NCBI GenBank assembly: GCA_043228905.1
Contig: JBHGNT010000020.1
Span: 5,704,001-5,768,000 of the forward strand
Reading direction: 5' to 3'
Length of the DNA: 64,000 nucleotides
From: Azolla caroliniana
Lineage: Eukaryota; Polypodiophyta
Shown: positions 1-8,427 of the stretch, piece after piece
Numbering within the stretch: position 1 is the first letter of the stretch
How the letters are laid out: each line of letters starts with the position of its first letter
Program-made: the position numbers and the translations under genes
Notes under the pieces: model-generated
Database searches by the model: none
The model's input: the letters and a program-made list of their open reading frames with translations, nothing else
What the model was told of the DNA's origin: nothing

Positions 1-1983
1 AGGTCAGCACCGGCGATGACTAAATCATCAACGTACAAGAGCAGGCTAACCTGTCCATATTGTCTTTGCTGAACAAATACAAAAGAGTCTGATTTCGACG
101 GCGCAAACCCCATCCTACGCAACCATTGCGTAATCTTTGCGTTCAATGGTTGCGGGGCTTGCTTTAGTCCGTATAAGGATTTCTTCAATCGGCAAACTGC
201 CGAGGTGTTTTGTTCGGATAGAAATCCGAGGGGTTGTACCATGTATACCTATTCCTCAAGATCGCCTTGTAGTAACGCATTCTTTACATCCATCTGATAT
301 AAGTGTCACTCCTTTGCCGCTGGTACGGCTAGTAGGACTCACACAGTAGTCATCTTCGCGATAGGTACGAAGGTCTCGTCATAGTCCACGTCGTGCTTCT
401 ACGCATAGCCTTTTGCTACTAAACGGGCCTTGTAGCGGTTGACGGAGCCGTCCGCGTTGTGTTTCACTTTATACACCCACCGGCAGCCGATCGACTTCAC
501 ACCCTTCGTTGCGTCAACCAGGTCCCATGTCTCGTTCTGCGTTAAGGCGCACATCTCTTCCTCCATCGCGGCACGCCAATTTGTGTCTCTCGCCGCTTCT
601 GCATAGCTCTCCGGCTCACGCACTTACGCCACTCGCTTCATGTACGCGTAATGGTGCGCCATGTATTCATTATACCCGTACCTCTTTACGAGGTTCTTTT
701 GGCGGGTAGATCGGCATAAGTCATGATTACCCGATTTAACGAACTTTTCGGCTGATTTTGACCTCTTCCGTGGAGGTTTCTTTACGATCGGCTCGATGTC
801 AGATTCGTTTCGAACTATCTCAGCGCTTCTTCTTGCCCTTCTCCTTGCGCGTAAACGGTCTCCTCAATTCTTTACGCAGGGACATCACAGCTGAGTCTCC
901 ACTACTTGCCGTCTCATCATTTGGTTGGCCATCTCGGCCCAACCTTTCATTCAGCCCGCTTAGCCGAAATGAGATCGAACTCTCTCTCAGAGCTTCGACG
1001 TCCTCATCATGCGGAGGCATTTCAGCCTCGTTGATCTCTTCTTCAGAAATCGGAATGGAGTCTTGCGGTACTGGAGGTGAAGGCAAGTACCACGGAGCGG
1101 ATTCATCAAACACGACATCTCGACTTATGTGTACTTCCTTTGTTCGGGGGTTATAACATTTATACCCCTTCTGCTCATCTGAATAGCCGACCAAAATACA
1201 TTTCTCGGCCTTGGCATCCAGCTTCCTCCTCTTCTCCTTCGGCACGTGCACATACGTGATGCTGCCGAAAACCCTCAAGTGTGCCAACTTCGGTTTCTTT
1301 CCTAAATACAACTCATGTGGCGACACTCCTCCATTAACAGAAGTCCGATTCTGCAACTACACAGCCGTTCTCATGGCTTCGGCCCAATAAAATTTTGGCA
1401 TATGCTTCTCTTCAAGTATTTCCCTGGTCGCTTCTTCAATAGTCCAATTCTTCAGCTCGAATTTGCGTATATCTACATGAGAATTTGCGTCGAATTCCCT
1501 CCTTCCGTAGATAACATGTGAACTGGTCGGAGAAGTACTCCTTCCCGCCATCGGACCGTAGGCATTTGATCTTACGCCCCGTTTCCCTTTCCGCAAGGCT
1601 CTTCACCTTTAGGAAACATGCGAAGACTTCACTCTTCTTCGTGATCGTGCATACCCACGAGTGTCGAGTGAAGTCGTCGATGAAGGTTACAAAGTAACGG
1701 CTTCCACCGAGACTCACATTCTGTGTTGGTCCCCACACATCCGAATGGATCAAGTCCAACGGTCTTCGACTACGATTACGCTCATTGGGGAATGGAAGTC
1801 GGCGTTGTTTTCCCATCTGACAAGCTTCGTAGACTTGGCCATTACGGCCCCGGAATTTAGGCAAGCCGAAAACAATGTTCTTCGTCTACATCTCACGAAG
1901 CCATGGGAAGTTTACATGGCTGAACCGCTTGTGCCATAGGTCGATATCCGATTCAACCTTTTTTCCTTTCGCGTACAACGCGG
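1..1983 (-). pseudogene. Copia A pol, 3' part (integrase to reverse transcriptase), broken
   Basis: Minus-strand Ty1/copia pol remnant, interrupted on its upstream side by gypsy1 and continuing at 9274. Reading leftwards from 1983 I see a GAG-pre-integrase segment (LWHKRFSHVNF), integrase core (DLIHSDVWGP, LRSDGGKEYF), integrase C-terminus (LAHLRVFGSITYVHVP, KCILVGYSDEQKGYKCYNP), an acidic/basic linker, then reverse transcriptase (NRYKARLVAKGYA). The catalytic LLLYVDDLVIAGADL lies at about 1-60. Stops and frame changes separate the blocks, e.g. near 400, 820, 1357 and 1436. RNase H and the 3' LTR lie outside the window. Same lineage as copia H and F. Confidence 0.88.
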
Positions 1984-2110
1984 TGTCGTGCCTTTCGGCT
2001 CCGGATCGTTGCGTGAGTCGGGTGGGAACCACAGAGGTCTTGGACTAGGAGAAAGAAGTTCGTGAGATAGAGATTAATTATGAATAAATAGCGAAGAGAA
2101 AGATAAGAAA

Positions 2111-2194
2111 CTCGTGAATCACACGAGTATACTATATTAATTGGTACTTAGGGTGTTAGGAGAGAAGTAGATGTATAAATCGTGAATCCCACGA
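2111..2194. repeat. Paired short hairpins in gypsy1 R/U5
   Basis: Two dyads with the same loop lie here: CTCGTGAATCACACGAG at 2111-2127 and TCGTGAATCCCACGA at 2180-2194. The right LTR has the same pair at 8555-8571 and 8624-8638. Gypsy2 and gypsy3 LTRs carry two or three more versions whose stems differ but still pair (see findings). Confidence 0.7.
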
Positions 2195-2258
2195 ATAATT
2201 TTTGTATTGATTAATACTTAATCCAAATAATCAACAACAACTACAATGTGCTCCCCAT

Positions 2259-2270
2259 CCTTATATAGTG
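2259..2270 (-). promoter_or_regulatory. TATA-like box of gypsy1 LTR
   Basis: Minus-strand CACTATATAAGG in the middle of the LTR is the natural candidate for the Pol II start of the element RNA. The right-hand copy at 8703-8714 would drive the full-length transcript towards gag. The start site is inferred; none is visible in sequence. Confidence 0.55.
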
Positions 2271-2529
2271 ATGGGAGAGACTAAGCATAGCTACATGCTT
2301 TTTCTCATATGTTCATGCACACTAAATGTGCATGTGATGCTTTTTTTTATTTATTTTATTTCCTAAGTATAGGGCTCATGCACGCTAGATGTGCATGAGT
2401 TATTTTTAGTGTCTCGTGTTTTTTCTTTTTCATATATTAAAGAAATACACGATTTACCTTTTAATAAAGGTATGCATAAATAAAGGTCTTATACATATTA
2501 AATCTATATTTAAAACACTTAAGATAATT

Positions 2530-2590
2530 TAATGTAATGGTAAGGTTGGGGTTTGTCAACGTGGAGGTGCAGAGTTCGAATCACGCCTTG
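2530..2590 (+). other. tRNA-like A-box/B-box module in gypsy1 left LTR
   Basis: Plus-strand TAATGTAATGG (2530-2540) resembles a Pol III A box (TRGYNNARNGG, 10 of 11). AGTTCGAATC (2573-2582) resembles a B box (GGTTCGANTC). The spacing of 32 bases is tRNA-like. It lies antisense to the element in U3. The right LTR has the same module at 8974-9030. No complete cloverleaf can be drawn, so it is tRNA-derived or tRNA-like, not a tRNA gene. Confidence 0.6.
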
Positions 2591-2633
2591 CGCAGTAGTG
2601 AGTATTTCCTTTTTTTACATTTATGTCTCTTCC

Positions 2634-2679
2634 TTGCCGGTATGCCGTTTTCCTCCTTGCCGGTATGCCGTTTTCTTCC
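2634..2679. repeat. 23-bp minisatellite, 2 copies
   Basis: Two tandem copies of a 23-bp unit beginning TTGCCGGTATGCCG lie in the U3 part of the left LTR. The right LTR has five copies of the same unit. Confidence 0.9.
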
Positions 2680-2746
2680 GGTTCTCACCGAGCACTCCAT
2701 TCTCTATCCGGAGGGACAAAAATATAATTTCCACATAGTGTGCAAC

Positions 2747-5700
2747 CTACACTACGACACTCGCCCCCTCCAAACCCGCACATCCTCCGGTATGTGCCGA
2801 AGTTCTTGATTCTTCGTATCCGTCTTCATCCGAAGCTTCCTCCGATTCTCCCCTTATGTCGACTATGAGTTGTAATCCACTTTCTTCGCTTCCCGCATCA
2901 TTGTGGTCTTCGTCCGATTGCTCCTCGTTGTCGGCCTCGACTTGGATCACATAAGGTTTGTCGTCGGTCCGCTTCTTGAAAATCTTCACCCGCTTCCCGG
3001 CTATAGGCACTCGTAGTATTGTTCCATCCAACTCGGACAGTCGGTACGTCCCGTTGTCGAAGACCTTCCGAACCTCGTACGGCCCGAACCACCTTTTCGC
3101 GAATTTCCGCATCGTTGTATGTTGATGGTCCAAGCTACTATCATAGACGATCACCCAATCTCCTTCTTCAATCCTCCTCGGTCGTAGTCGGTGCTTTGTG
3201 TCGAACCGGCTTTTGTTCCGGAACCGTGCTTCTTGTTGTCGGCGTGACGCTTCCGCTACATCTTTCGGTCTTCCCTCCAGTTGTCGTATCCGGACCGCTA
3301 GTAGTTCTTCCCGGCTCATCTCTTCCTTCCACGGTAGTATTGTCCATGTCGCGATTGCGGTTTCCGTTGGCATTACCGGTGCTTGTCCGGTCATGAGTTC
3401 TGCCGGCATGTAACCGGTCACGGAGCTATGCGTCGTCCGATCCGCCCATAGTGCATACGGAAGCATTTGTGGCCAATCCTTCACCCTTCCTTCGCATGCC
3501 TTCGCAAGTGCTTTCACGATCGGACTATGTCCTCGTTCGATCTTCCCGTTGGCCTCCGGATTGTAGGCCGTTGTCAACGTTAACCGAACTCCGTGTTTGG
3601 CGAAGAATCCCCTAGCTTTGTCCGAGTCGAGTTCTCCCCGGTCCGCAATCACTTGTCCTACGCAGCCGTACCTACAAAACACTTCTTCCAAAAGAAATTG
3701 GCACACCGCGGCACACGTTTTCCTCCGAAGCGCTCGACCTTCAACTTGGTTTGTGAGATCTTCTCGAGCTAACACCAAGTATTTCTTTTGTCCAATCCCG
3801 GTCGGCATAGCTACAATGTCGACCATCCACTTGAAGTTGATTGTCGGTGAGAATGTCGGATGCAGCTCATCTCGGTGTCGGACCCCGGAGTAGACTTGAC
3901 ATTTCTCGCAGCTTTCTGTGAACTCCGCGACATCTTTATACATGTTCTTCCACCAATATCTTTGCTTGATTTTCACAAAAGTTGCCCATGTTCCTCGATG
4001 TCCAGCCCAATCGGATTCGTGGAACTCGGACATTATCCGGTTTCGTTGCTCTTTCGTCCCGACTACTCGAAGTGGTATCCCATCCGGTCTTTTCGGCGTC
4101 CTCCATATTAAACCGTTTTCCAAGAAGAACTTTTGGACTTGTCTCTTCTTCCTTCGGATCTCGGCTCTCCTTTCTTTATCATTGGTTGAATCCTCGACCT
4201 CTTGTAGCATCTTCCCGATCATCAAGGTTTCCCCCTCGTATTCTTCTTCCCGGAATTCTCGGATCACGTTCACTCGGCATATGTGTTCTGACGTGAAGTA
4301 GTCTTCGGAAACTTCTTCATTATCTGATTCGGTTATGTCGTCTTCAAACCGCGCCCTCGATAACATGTCCGCTACCGCGTTGTCCTTCCCCGAGATGTGT
4401 CGAACCTCCGGATTAAGTGACTTGACATATGCAATCCACCTTAGCATAGCCACATCCGGTATCGTACAACACCGCATCATCCCGAGTATCGGAAGACAAT
4501 CCGTCTCGACCACCACTTCAGCTCCGATCAAATAATCCCGATCCGATTTTATCGCCGACACGACTCCCCACAATTCTCTTTTGACTTGTGCATATCCGCG
4601 TTGCCTTTCGTTGAGGACCTTTGCTCCAAATCGGATCGGATACCGCGAACCATCCGAGTCGGCTTGATTGATGACCCACCCGATACCGGTTGGACTTGTA
4701 TCAACCGTTACTATGATTGGCCGCTCGTAGCTTGGCTTCTTAAGTGATTCCGCCCTCCATAGTGTCTTCTTGAGCTTCCTCATGGCTTTAGTGTGTTCCG
4801 GTTTCCACTCGAATTTCTTACCTTTCCGCAACAAGTGATAGAGCGGGTCCGCTATATGTGCATAGTGCGGAATCCATATGTGATAGAATGCACACGCACC
4901 CAGAAACCTTCGGACTTCCGATGTTGACTCACATACTTCCTTCATAGCTTGAATCGCATCGATCTTTGTTGGTGACGGTCTTCGGCCGTAGGGTCCACAT
5001 AGATGTCCGACCACCAATATTTCTTCTTGCCCGAATGCCGATTTCTCCCCGGAAAGTGTTAGGTGCACATCTTCTAGCTTTCGCAACACTTTCTCGCAAT
5101 CATGAATATGGTCGACCACGAACTTTCGGCATCCCCGATCATCCATAGTCTCATCTTTTTCTTCCACCGCGCATCCTTTCATCGGAATGTCATCTAGAAA
5201 CGGCATCGTTATCTCCGGGATGCAATCTCGAAGCACCTTGTTCATCGCGTTCATCATATGTGCAACCGAGTTTGTCGCTCCTTGTGGTAGTGTGCACATT
5301 CGAACTAGTCCTATCGGTGTCCGCATGGTAGTGATGTCTCGGCTCTCCACGGCTAGTTGGAATTGGTCATACCCCGAGTATAGGTCCCCGATGGAGTATA
5401 TCGCACGTCCGGCAAAAGCTTCCGCGAATTCGTCCACTATCGGACCGACTCCCGAGTTCCGGATCGTGACCTTGTTCACCGGTTGCAAGTCTTGGATGAA
5501 TCGGAGTGACCCATTCTTCTTCGGAACCGTAAACCATCGATTTGAGTACGGAGCACTTGATGGCTCTAGAATCCCCATCGCCACCTTCTCCTTGAGCAAG
5601 TCGATGACTTTCGGAATATGCGCCCGTGGCACCGGAATCGGCTTCAGGTTCCACGGTACATGATCAATCGTGAAAATCACCATCGGCTCCACTATCTTTG

Positions 5701-6214
5701 GATCAATGCATCCGATCTCCCTCGATGTGAACGCGAATGATTTGCCATGTTGTTCCAACATCTCTCGAAACCGTTTTTCTTCTTCTTGTAAGAGGAACCC
5801 ACCTCCACCGATCCGAAGTTTCTTCCGGGTCTCATCTGTGAAGGCATGTCCGATATCCACGGTCTTCCGAAGTGTCGGATCTCCCGAGACTTCTTTCCTC
5901 TTTTGTTCGCTATCAGCGGGTAATGGTCCCGCGGCCGGTTTCACCTTCTTCTCCACGGTCTTGTATTTCGTACTTACCATTGCTTCTTCTTTGCGGAGCG
6001 TATCCGGCTCCATTTTCGCAATGATCTCGTACATCTCGACTGATTCCACCGGGACTACCCGGTTCCCTTGGCTTTTATCTTCCGCAAGCTCTTCAAGCCG
6101 TTGTAGTGTATTCCCATAGAACACTTCCTCGATCACTCCCACGATTTCTTCGTCTTCTTTTATTATTGATGCCGACCGTAACTTATCCTCCACTTGTCGG
6201 TATTGTTTCTTCAT
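2747..6214 (-). CDS. Gypsy1 Pol: reverse transcriptase-RNase H-integrase
   Basis: Open 1155-codon frame with no internal stop, counted from the methionine at 6214. The same frame stays open back to the gag stop at about 6352, so the true protein probably begins by frameshift there. RT: GDLYSGYDQFQL near 275-287 (first Asp 277), TLPQGATNSV near 308-317 and FLDD at 339-342 in place of YxDD. RNase H: VTVDTSP (Asp 504), ETDCLP and GKDNAVADML near 610-618. Integrase: zinc-binding H732/H739/C769/C772, then D799, D858 and E893 of the DDE triad (MVDIVAM, ADRGEL, NGKIERGH). A C-terminal domain follows (GDWVIVYDSSL, WFGPYEV) with an acidic tail. The frame runs 13 bp into the 3' LTR. Lacks an obvious chromodomain. 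Probably functional; its role is cDNA synthesis and integration. Confidence 0.92.
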   Translation of the reverse strand: MKKQYRQVEDKLRSASIIKEDEEIVGVIEEVFYGNTLQRLEELAEDKSQGNRVVPVESVEMYEIIAKMEPDTLRKEEAMVSTKYKTVEKKVKPAAGPLPADSEQKRKEVSGDPTLRKTVDIGHAFTDETRKKLRIGGGGFLLQEEEKRFREMLEQHGKSFAFTSREIGCIDPKIVEPMVIFTIDHVPWNLKPIPVPRAHIPKVIDLLKEKVAMGILEPSSAPYSNRWFTVPKKNGSLRFIQDLQPVNKVTIRNSGVGPIVDEFAEAFAGRAIYSIGDLYSGYDQFQLAVESRDITTMRTPIGLVRMCTLPQGATNSVAHMMNAMNKVLRDCIPEITMPFLDDIPMKGCAVEEKDETMDDRGCRKFVVDHIHDCEKVLRKLEDVHLTLSGEKSAFGQEEILVVGHLCGPYGRRPSPTKIDAIQAMKEVCESTSEVRRFLGACAFYHIWIPHYAHIADPLYHLLRKGKKFEWKPEHTKAMRKLKKTLWRAESLKKPSYERPIIVTVDTSPTGIGWVINQADSDGSRYPIRFGAKVLNERQRGYAQVKRELWGVVSAIKSDRDYLIGAEVVVETDCLPILGMMRCCTIPDVAMLRWIAYVKSLNPEVRHISGKDNAVADMLSRARFEDDITESDNEEVSEDYFTSEHICRVNVIREFREEEYEGETLMIGKMLQEVEDSTNDKERRAEIRRKKRQVQKFFLENGLIWRTPKRPDGIPLRVVGTKEQRNRIMSEFHESDWAGHRGTWATFVKIKQRYWWKNMYKDVAEFTESCEKCQVYSGVRHRDELHPTFSPTINFKWMVDIVAMPTGIGQKKYLVLAREDLTNQVEGRALRRKTCAAVCQFLLEEVFCRYGCVGQVIADRGELDSDKARGFFAKHGVRLTLTTAYNPEANGKIERGHSPIVKALAKACEGRVKDWPQMLPYALWADRTTHSSVTGYMPAELMTGQAPVMPTETAIATWTILPWKEEMSREELLAVRIRQLEGRPKDVAEASRRQQEARFRNKSRFDTKHRLRPRRIEEGDWVIVYDSSLDHQHTTMRKFAKRWFGPYEVRKVFDNGTYRLSELDGTILRVPIAGKRVKIFKKRTDDKPYVIQVEADNEEQSDEDHNDAGSEESGLQLIVDIRGESEEASDEDGYEESRTSAHTGGCAGLEGASVVV
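2760..2771 (-). promoter_or_regulatory. Polypurine tract of gypsy1
   Basis: Minus-strand GGAGGGGGCGAG directly abuts the 3' LTR, the expected site of plus-strand DNA priming. Gypsy2 has the equivalent GGAGGGGGTGAG at 38158-38169. Confidence 0.85.
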
Positions 6215-6348
6215 TCCTCCGGTTACGGTCGTGTACGTAGATGCCCCATCCGGGCCGATTCGTACTTGTTTTGCTCCGAGAGTTTTCTTCCTGTGTGGGG
6301 TATCAGGGCTTCTCGGACTATCACTTCCCCACTCCGCAACAGTCCGCT

Positions 6349-6355
6349 TTAAAAA
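6349..6355 (-). promoter_or_regulatory. Candidate -1 frameshift site at gag stop
   Basis: The gag-protease frame ends GAT TTT TAA. The pol frame is -1 relative to it and reads GGA TTT TTA AAG through the same bases, remaining open for 46 codons before the first pol methionine. A run of five T just before the stop lets a P-site Phe tRNA re-pair one base back. Gypsy3 keeps the same arrangement, and gypsy W has a related one (GGA TTT CTA GAG in the pol frame). Frameshifting itself is inferred. Confidence 0.6.
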
Positions 6356-8388
6356 TCCATTCTCACTTGGGACAAGAGTTCCCTCTTGTTCCTTTCGTGA
6401 TTTGCCGGCACCGTTAGGAATTGGACGGATTTCCCTCCGTTTTGGCTCCGAATTCGCGCAAAAGCCGCACCACTATCGAGCACCTTCGTCTCCATCCGTG
6501 AAGCCGTGATAAAGGGTTGGCCGAGGATGACAGAATGTGAAACCTCATCCTGCACAAAGAAATTTTGGTCAATTTCGACATCCCCGATCTTTACCGTCAC
6601 ATCCGGACAAGCCGCAAATAGGTCTTCTGTCGTTTTCGTGGCTGCCCGAATCTTCCATCCATGGTTGGTGTTTATAGGCCACTTCCCCTTTCGGTAGAAC
6701 TCCTTGGACATCAAGTTGATCTCCGATCCGTGATCAATCAATGCTAGCACGGGTTCTTTGATGTTGCCGATTCGGACCGGAGTCTCCGTAGTCGCACGTG
6801 CCCAGTGTGGCCTTGTATAGTGGGAGTTCGGAATTTCGCCTTCCACTTCGGTGTCGTTCATTGAAACGGTATTTGCATTCACCCTTGGAGCATTTTCCTC
6901 CGTACTTTGTCTCTTCCTTTTCACGAGATCCACGAGAAGATCGTGAAACTCCTTCTTCGCTATTCCGAGTAGTTCCCGCAGCGAAAAATCTACCCGGCTA
7001 TCCAAGATTCTTTCCTCGAACACTCTTTTCAAGTCGGTTTGTTGTTCTATGTCCGAGGCGAGCTTGAATGCCGGAGTCGCCTTTTCTTTTCCCTTACCTC
7101 CGGAGTTCCAGCTTTCCGGTATCTTCGATGGTCCGGCCGCATCCTCCCTGCGCCGTCGTTTCTCGTCCACATACACCTCATGTAATTGACACAGGGCGTA
7201 TATGCTATTCTTGTCGACAGGGCACTCCCATCCCGTAGCTTCCCGGACGCCTTCCGCGGTGTTTCGGATATCGTTGGAGTCGGTTTTCTCGGTGTTTCCT
7301 AGCACCTCCGGCCAGAAAGACGCCTTCGCTCCCGTTGACTCCCCGACACATATTCCCGCGGTTGTCGCATAGTTGCTTCTTGCCGCTAACTCCTCCTCGA
7401 GCACCTTCTTCATGCCGCCTTTCCGGAAGTTCGGTCGGAGTGGCTTCCGAGAGTCCATCGAATGAATCCGGTTTCCCTCGTAGTAGATGAGATCCCGTCG
7501 TAGCGCCTCCTTATGGTCGTCGCAATCCCTCCGATCGTGTTCGGCGCTATCGCACCATATGCACCGTCGATCCGTATATTTGGAGCTTGTGGGGCGGTCA
7601 TCCGACTTCTTCACCATCGCGATCTTTAGATTCTCCATCTCCTTCAGCAGCTGCTCCACCGTAGACGCGTCGACTCCCTTCTCGGCCGTAATCTCCCGAG
7701 CCCTCGGTTGATGGTCTTCCAGTCCCGTTCTCGGTTTCGGAATCGGTTCCGAAACCCTCTTTTCTTCGTTGGCAAGCCATTGCCCCCTCTTCGTGTACCG
7801 CGCGACGATATCCCGCACGCTTTCCCATGTTTCGGTGAGGCCGCTTTCGGTGGTCGTGTCCTCAAGAAGCACTCCGAGATCTTTCCGGTCCCGGACGTCC
7901 ACAGCTCGCAAAAACATGATGACTTTGTCCGGTGCAAGAATAGTTTGATCTCTCGCGGACAACCTCCCGAACCGACTTTCGAATGTCGAAAACACTTCGA
8001 GGACCTTCAGCCCCTTACCTGACGTTTCCACCCAATCCTCGAATCCCCTCCGCGTTGCCTTGGAGGAGTCCTCGATGGCAAACGTGGTCTTTAACGCCTC
8101 TTCGAATGCTTCCCACGTCGGATTTTGTTGTTGCAACCCGTGGATACTCCCTTGAAGCCCGTCGGTCGCCACCCGGTTAAAGGATGTCACTTGCAGTCCT
8201 TCCGAAGCCCGGCACCGGAGCATCTCCGCCTTGTAGTCCTGCAAATATCGCGACACATCCTTACCATTAAATTGCCCGTTGCGTTGCACGAGCCGCTCTA
8301 CTGATGCCGAAATCTCCGACATCGTGCGTTGTTCTTGAAGCATCCGTTCGAACATCGCCATCATATTTTTAGCTTGTTGAGCCTCCAT
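6349..8388 (-). CDS. Gypsy1 Gag-protease
   Basis: Open 679-codon frame beginning 20 bp downstream of the primer site. Residues 1-200 form the helical capsid-like region (MFERMLQEQ, RNGQFNGKDVSRYL, GRLSARDQ). A CCHC zinc knuckle lies at 276-289 (CIWCDSAEHDRRDC; spacing C-X2-C-X4-H-X4-C). An aspartic protease sits near 545-640 with LIDHGSEINLMS (Asp 552) in place of the usual D-T/S-G, followed by ILGQPFI. Gag and protease are therefore one frame, separate from pol. No stop or frameshift; likely functional. Confidence 0.92.
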   Translation of the reverse strand: MEAQQAKNMMAMFERMLQEQRTMSEISASVERLVQRNGQFNGKDVSRYLQDYKAEMLRCRASEGLQVTSFNRVATDGLQGSIHGLQQQNPTWEAFEEALKTTFAIEDSSKATRRGFEDWVETSGKGLKVLEVFSTFESRFGRLSARDQTILAPDKVIMFLRAVDVRDRKDLGVLLEDTTTESGLTETWESVRDIVARYTKRGQWLANEEKRVSEPIPKPRTGLEDHQPRAREITAEKGVDASTVEQLLKEMENLKIAMVKKSDDRPTSSKYTDRRCIWCDSAEHDRRDCDDHKEALRRDLIYYEGNRIHSMDSRKPLRPNFRKGGMKKVLEEELAARSNYATTAGICVGESTGAKASFWPEVLGNTEKTDSNDIRNTAEGVREATGWECPVDKNSIYALCQLHEVYVDEKRRRREDAAGPSKIPESWNSGGKGKEKATPAFKLASDIEQQTDLKRVFEERILDSRVDFSLRELLGIAKKEFHDLLVDLVKRKRQSTEENAPRVNANTVSMNDTEVEGEIPNSHYTRPHWARATTETPVRIGNIKEPVLALIDHGSEINLMSKEFYRKGKWPINTNHGWKIRAATKTTEDLFAACPDVTVKIGDVEIDQNFFVQDEVSHSVILGQPFITASRMETKVLDSGAAFARIRSQNGGKSVQFLTVPANHERNKRELLSQVRMDF

Positions 8389-8407
8389 CTCCTTGCCACC
8401 CGTTTTT

Positions 8408-8423
8408 CACGTCGGGTTCACCA
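8408..8423 (-). promoter_or_regulatory. Primer-binding site of gypsy1, fits tRNA-Trp
   Basis: Minus strand TGGTGAACCCGACGTG lies 4 bases from the 5' LTR. Its complement, CACGTCGGGTTCACCA, matches the 3' end of plant tRNA-Trp as I remember it, including the CCA tail. The same site occurs at 40199-40214 (gypsy2), 47556-47571 (gypsy3) and 58657-58672 (W), and with one change at 43418-43433 (Z). Confidence 0.75.
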
Positions 8424-8427
8424 ACTG

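Larger units (their letters stand above)
1984..2759 (-). repeat. Gypsy1 3' LTR (left, 776 bp)
   Basis: Starts TGTCGTGCCTTTCGG and ends CACTACGACA on the plus strand. In element sense (minus) it has U3 at the high-coordinate end. A TATA-like box (CACTATATAAGG read on minus, 2259-2270) lies mid-LTR, and R/U5 runs down to 1984. The R/U5 part carries two short hairpins (2111-2127, 2180-2194). The U3 part carries a two-copy minisatellite and, on the opposite strand, a tRNA-like A/B-box pair. Confidence 0.93.

Noticed and set aside
2537-2809. Short plus-strand frames across the gypsy1 LTR (also 8981-9461)
   Set aside because: They run antisense through the LTR minisatellite into pol or flanking copia sequence. 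Repeat-derived open frames.
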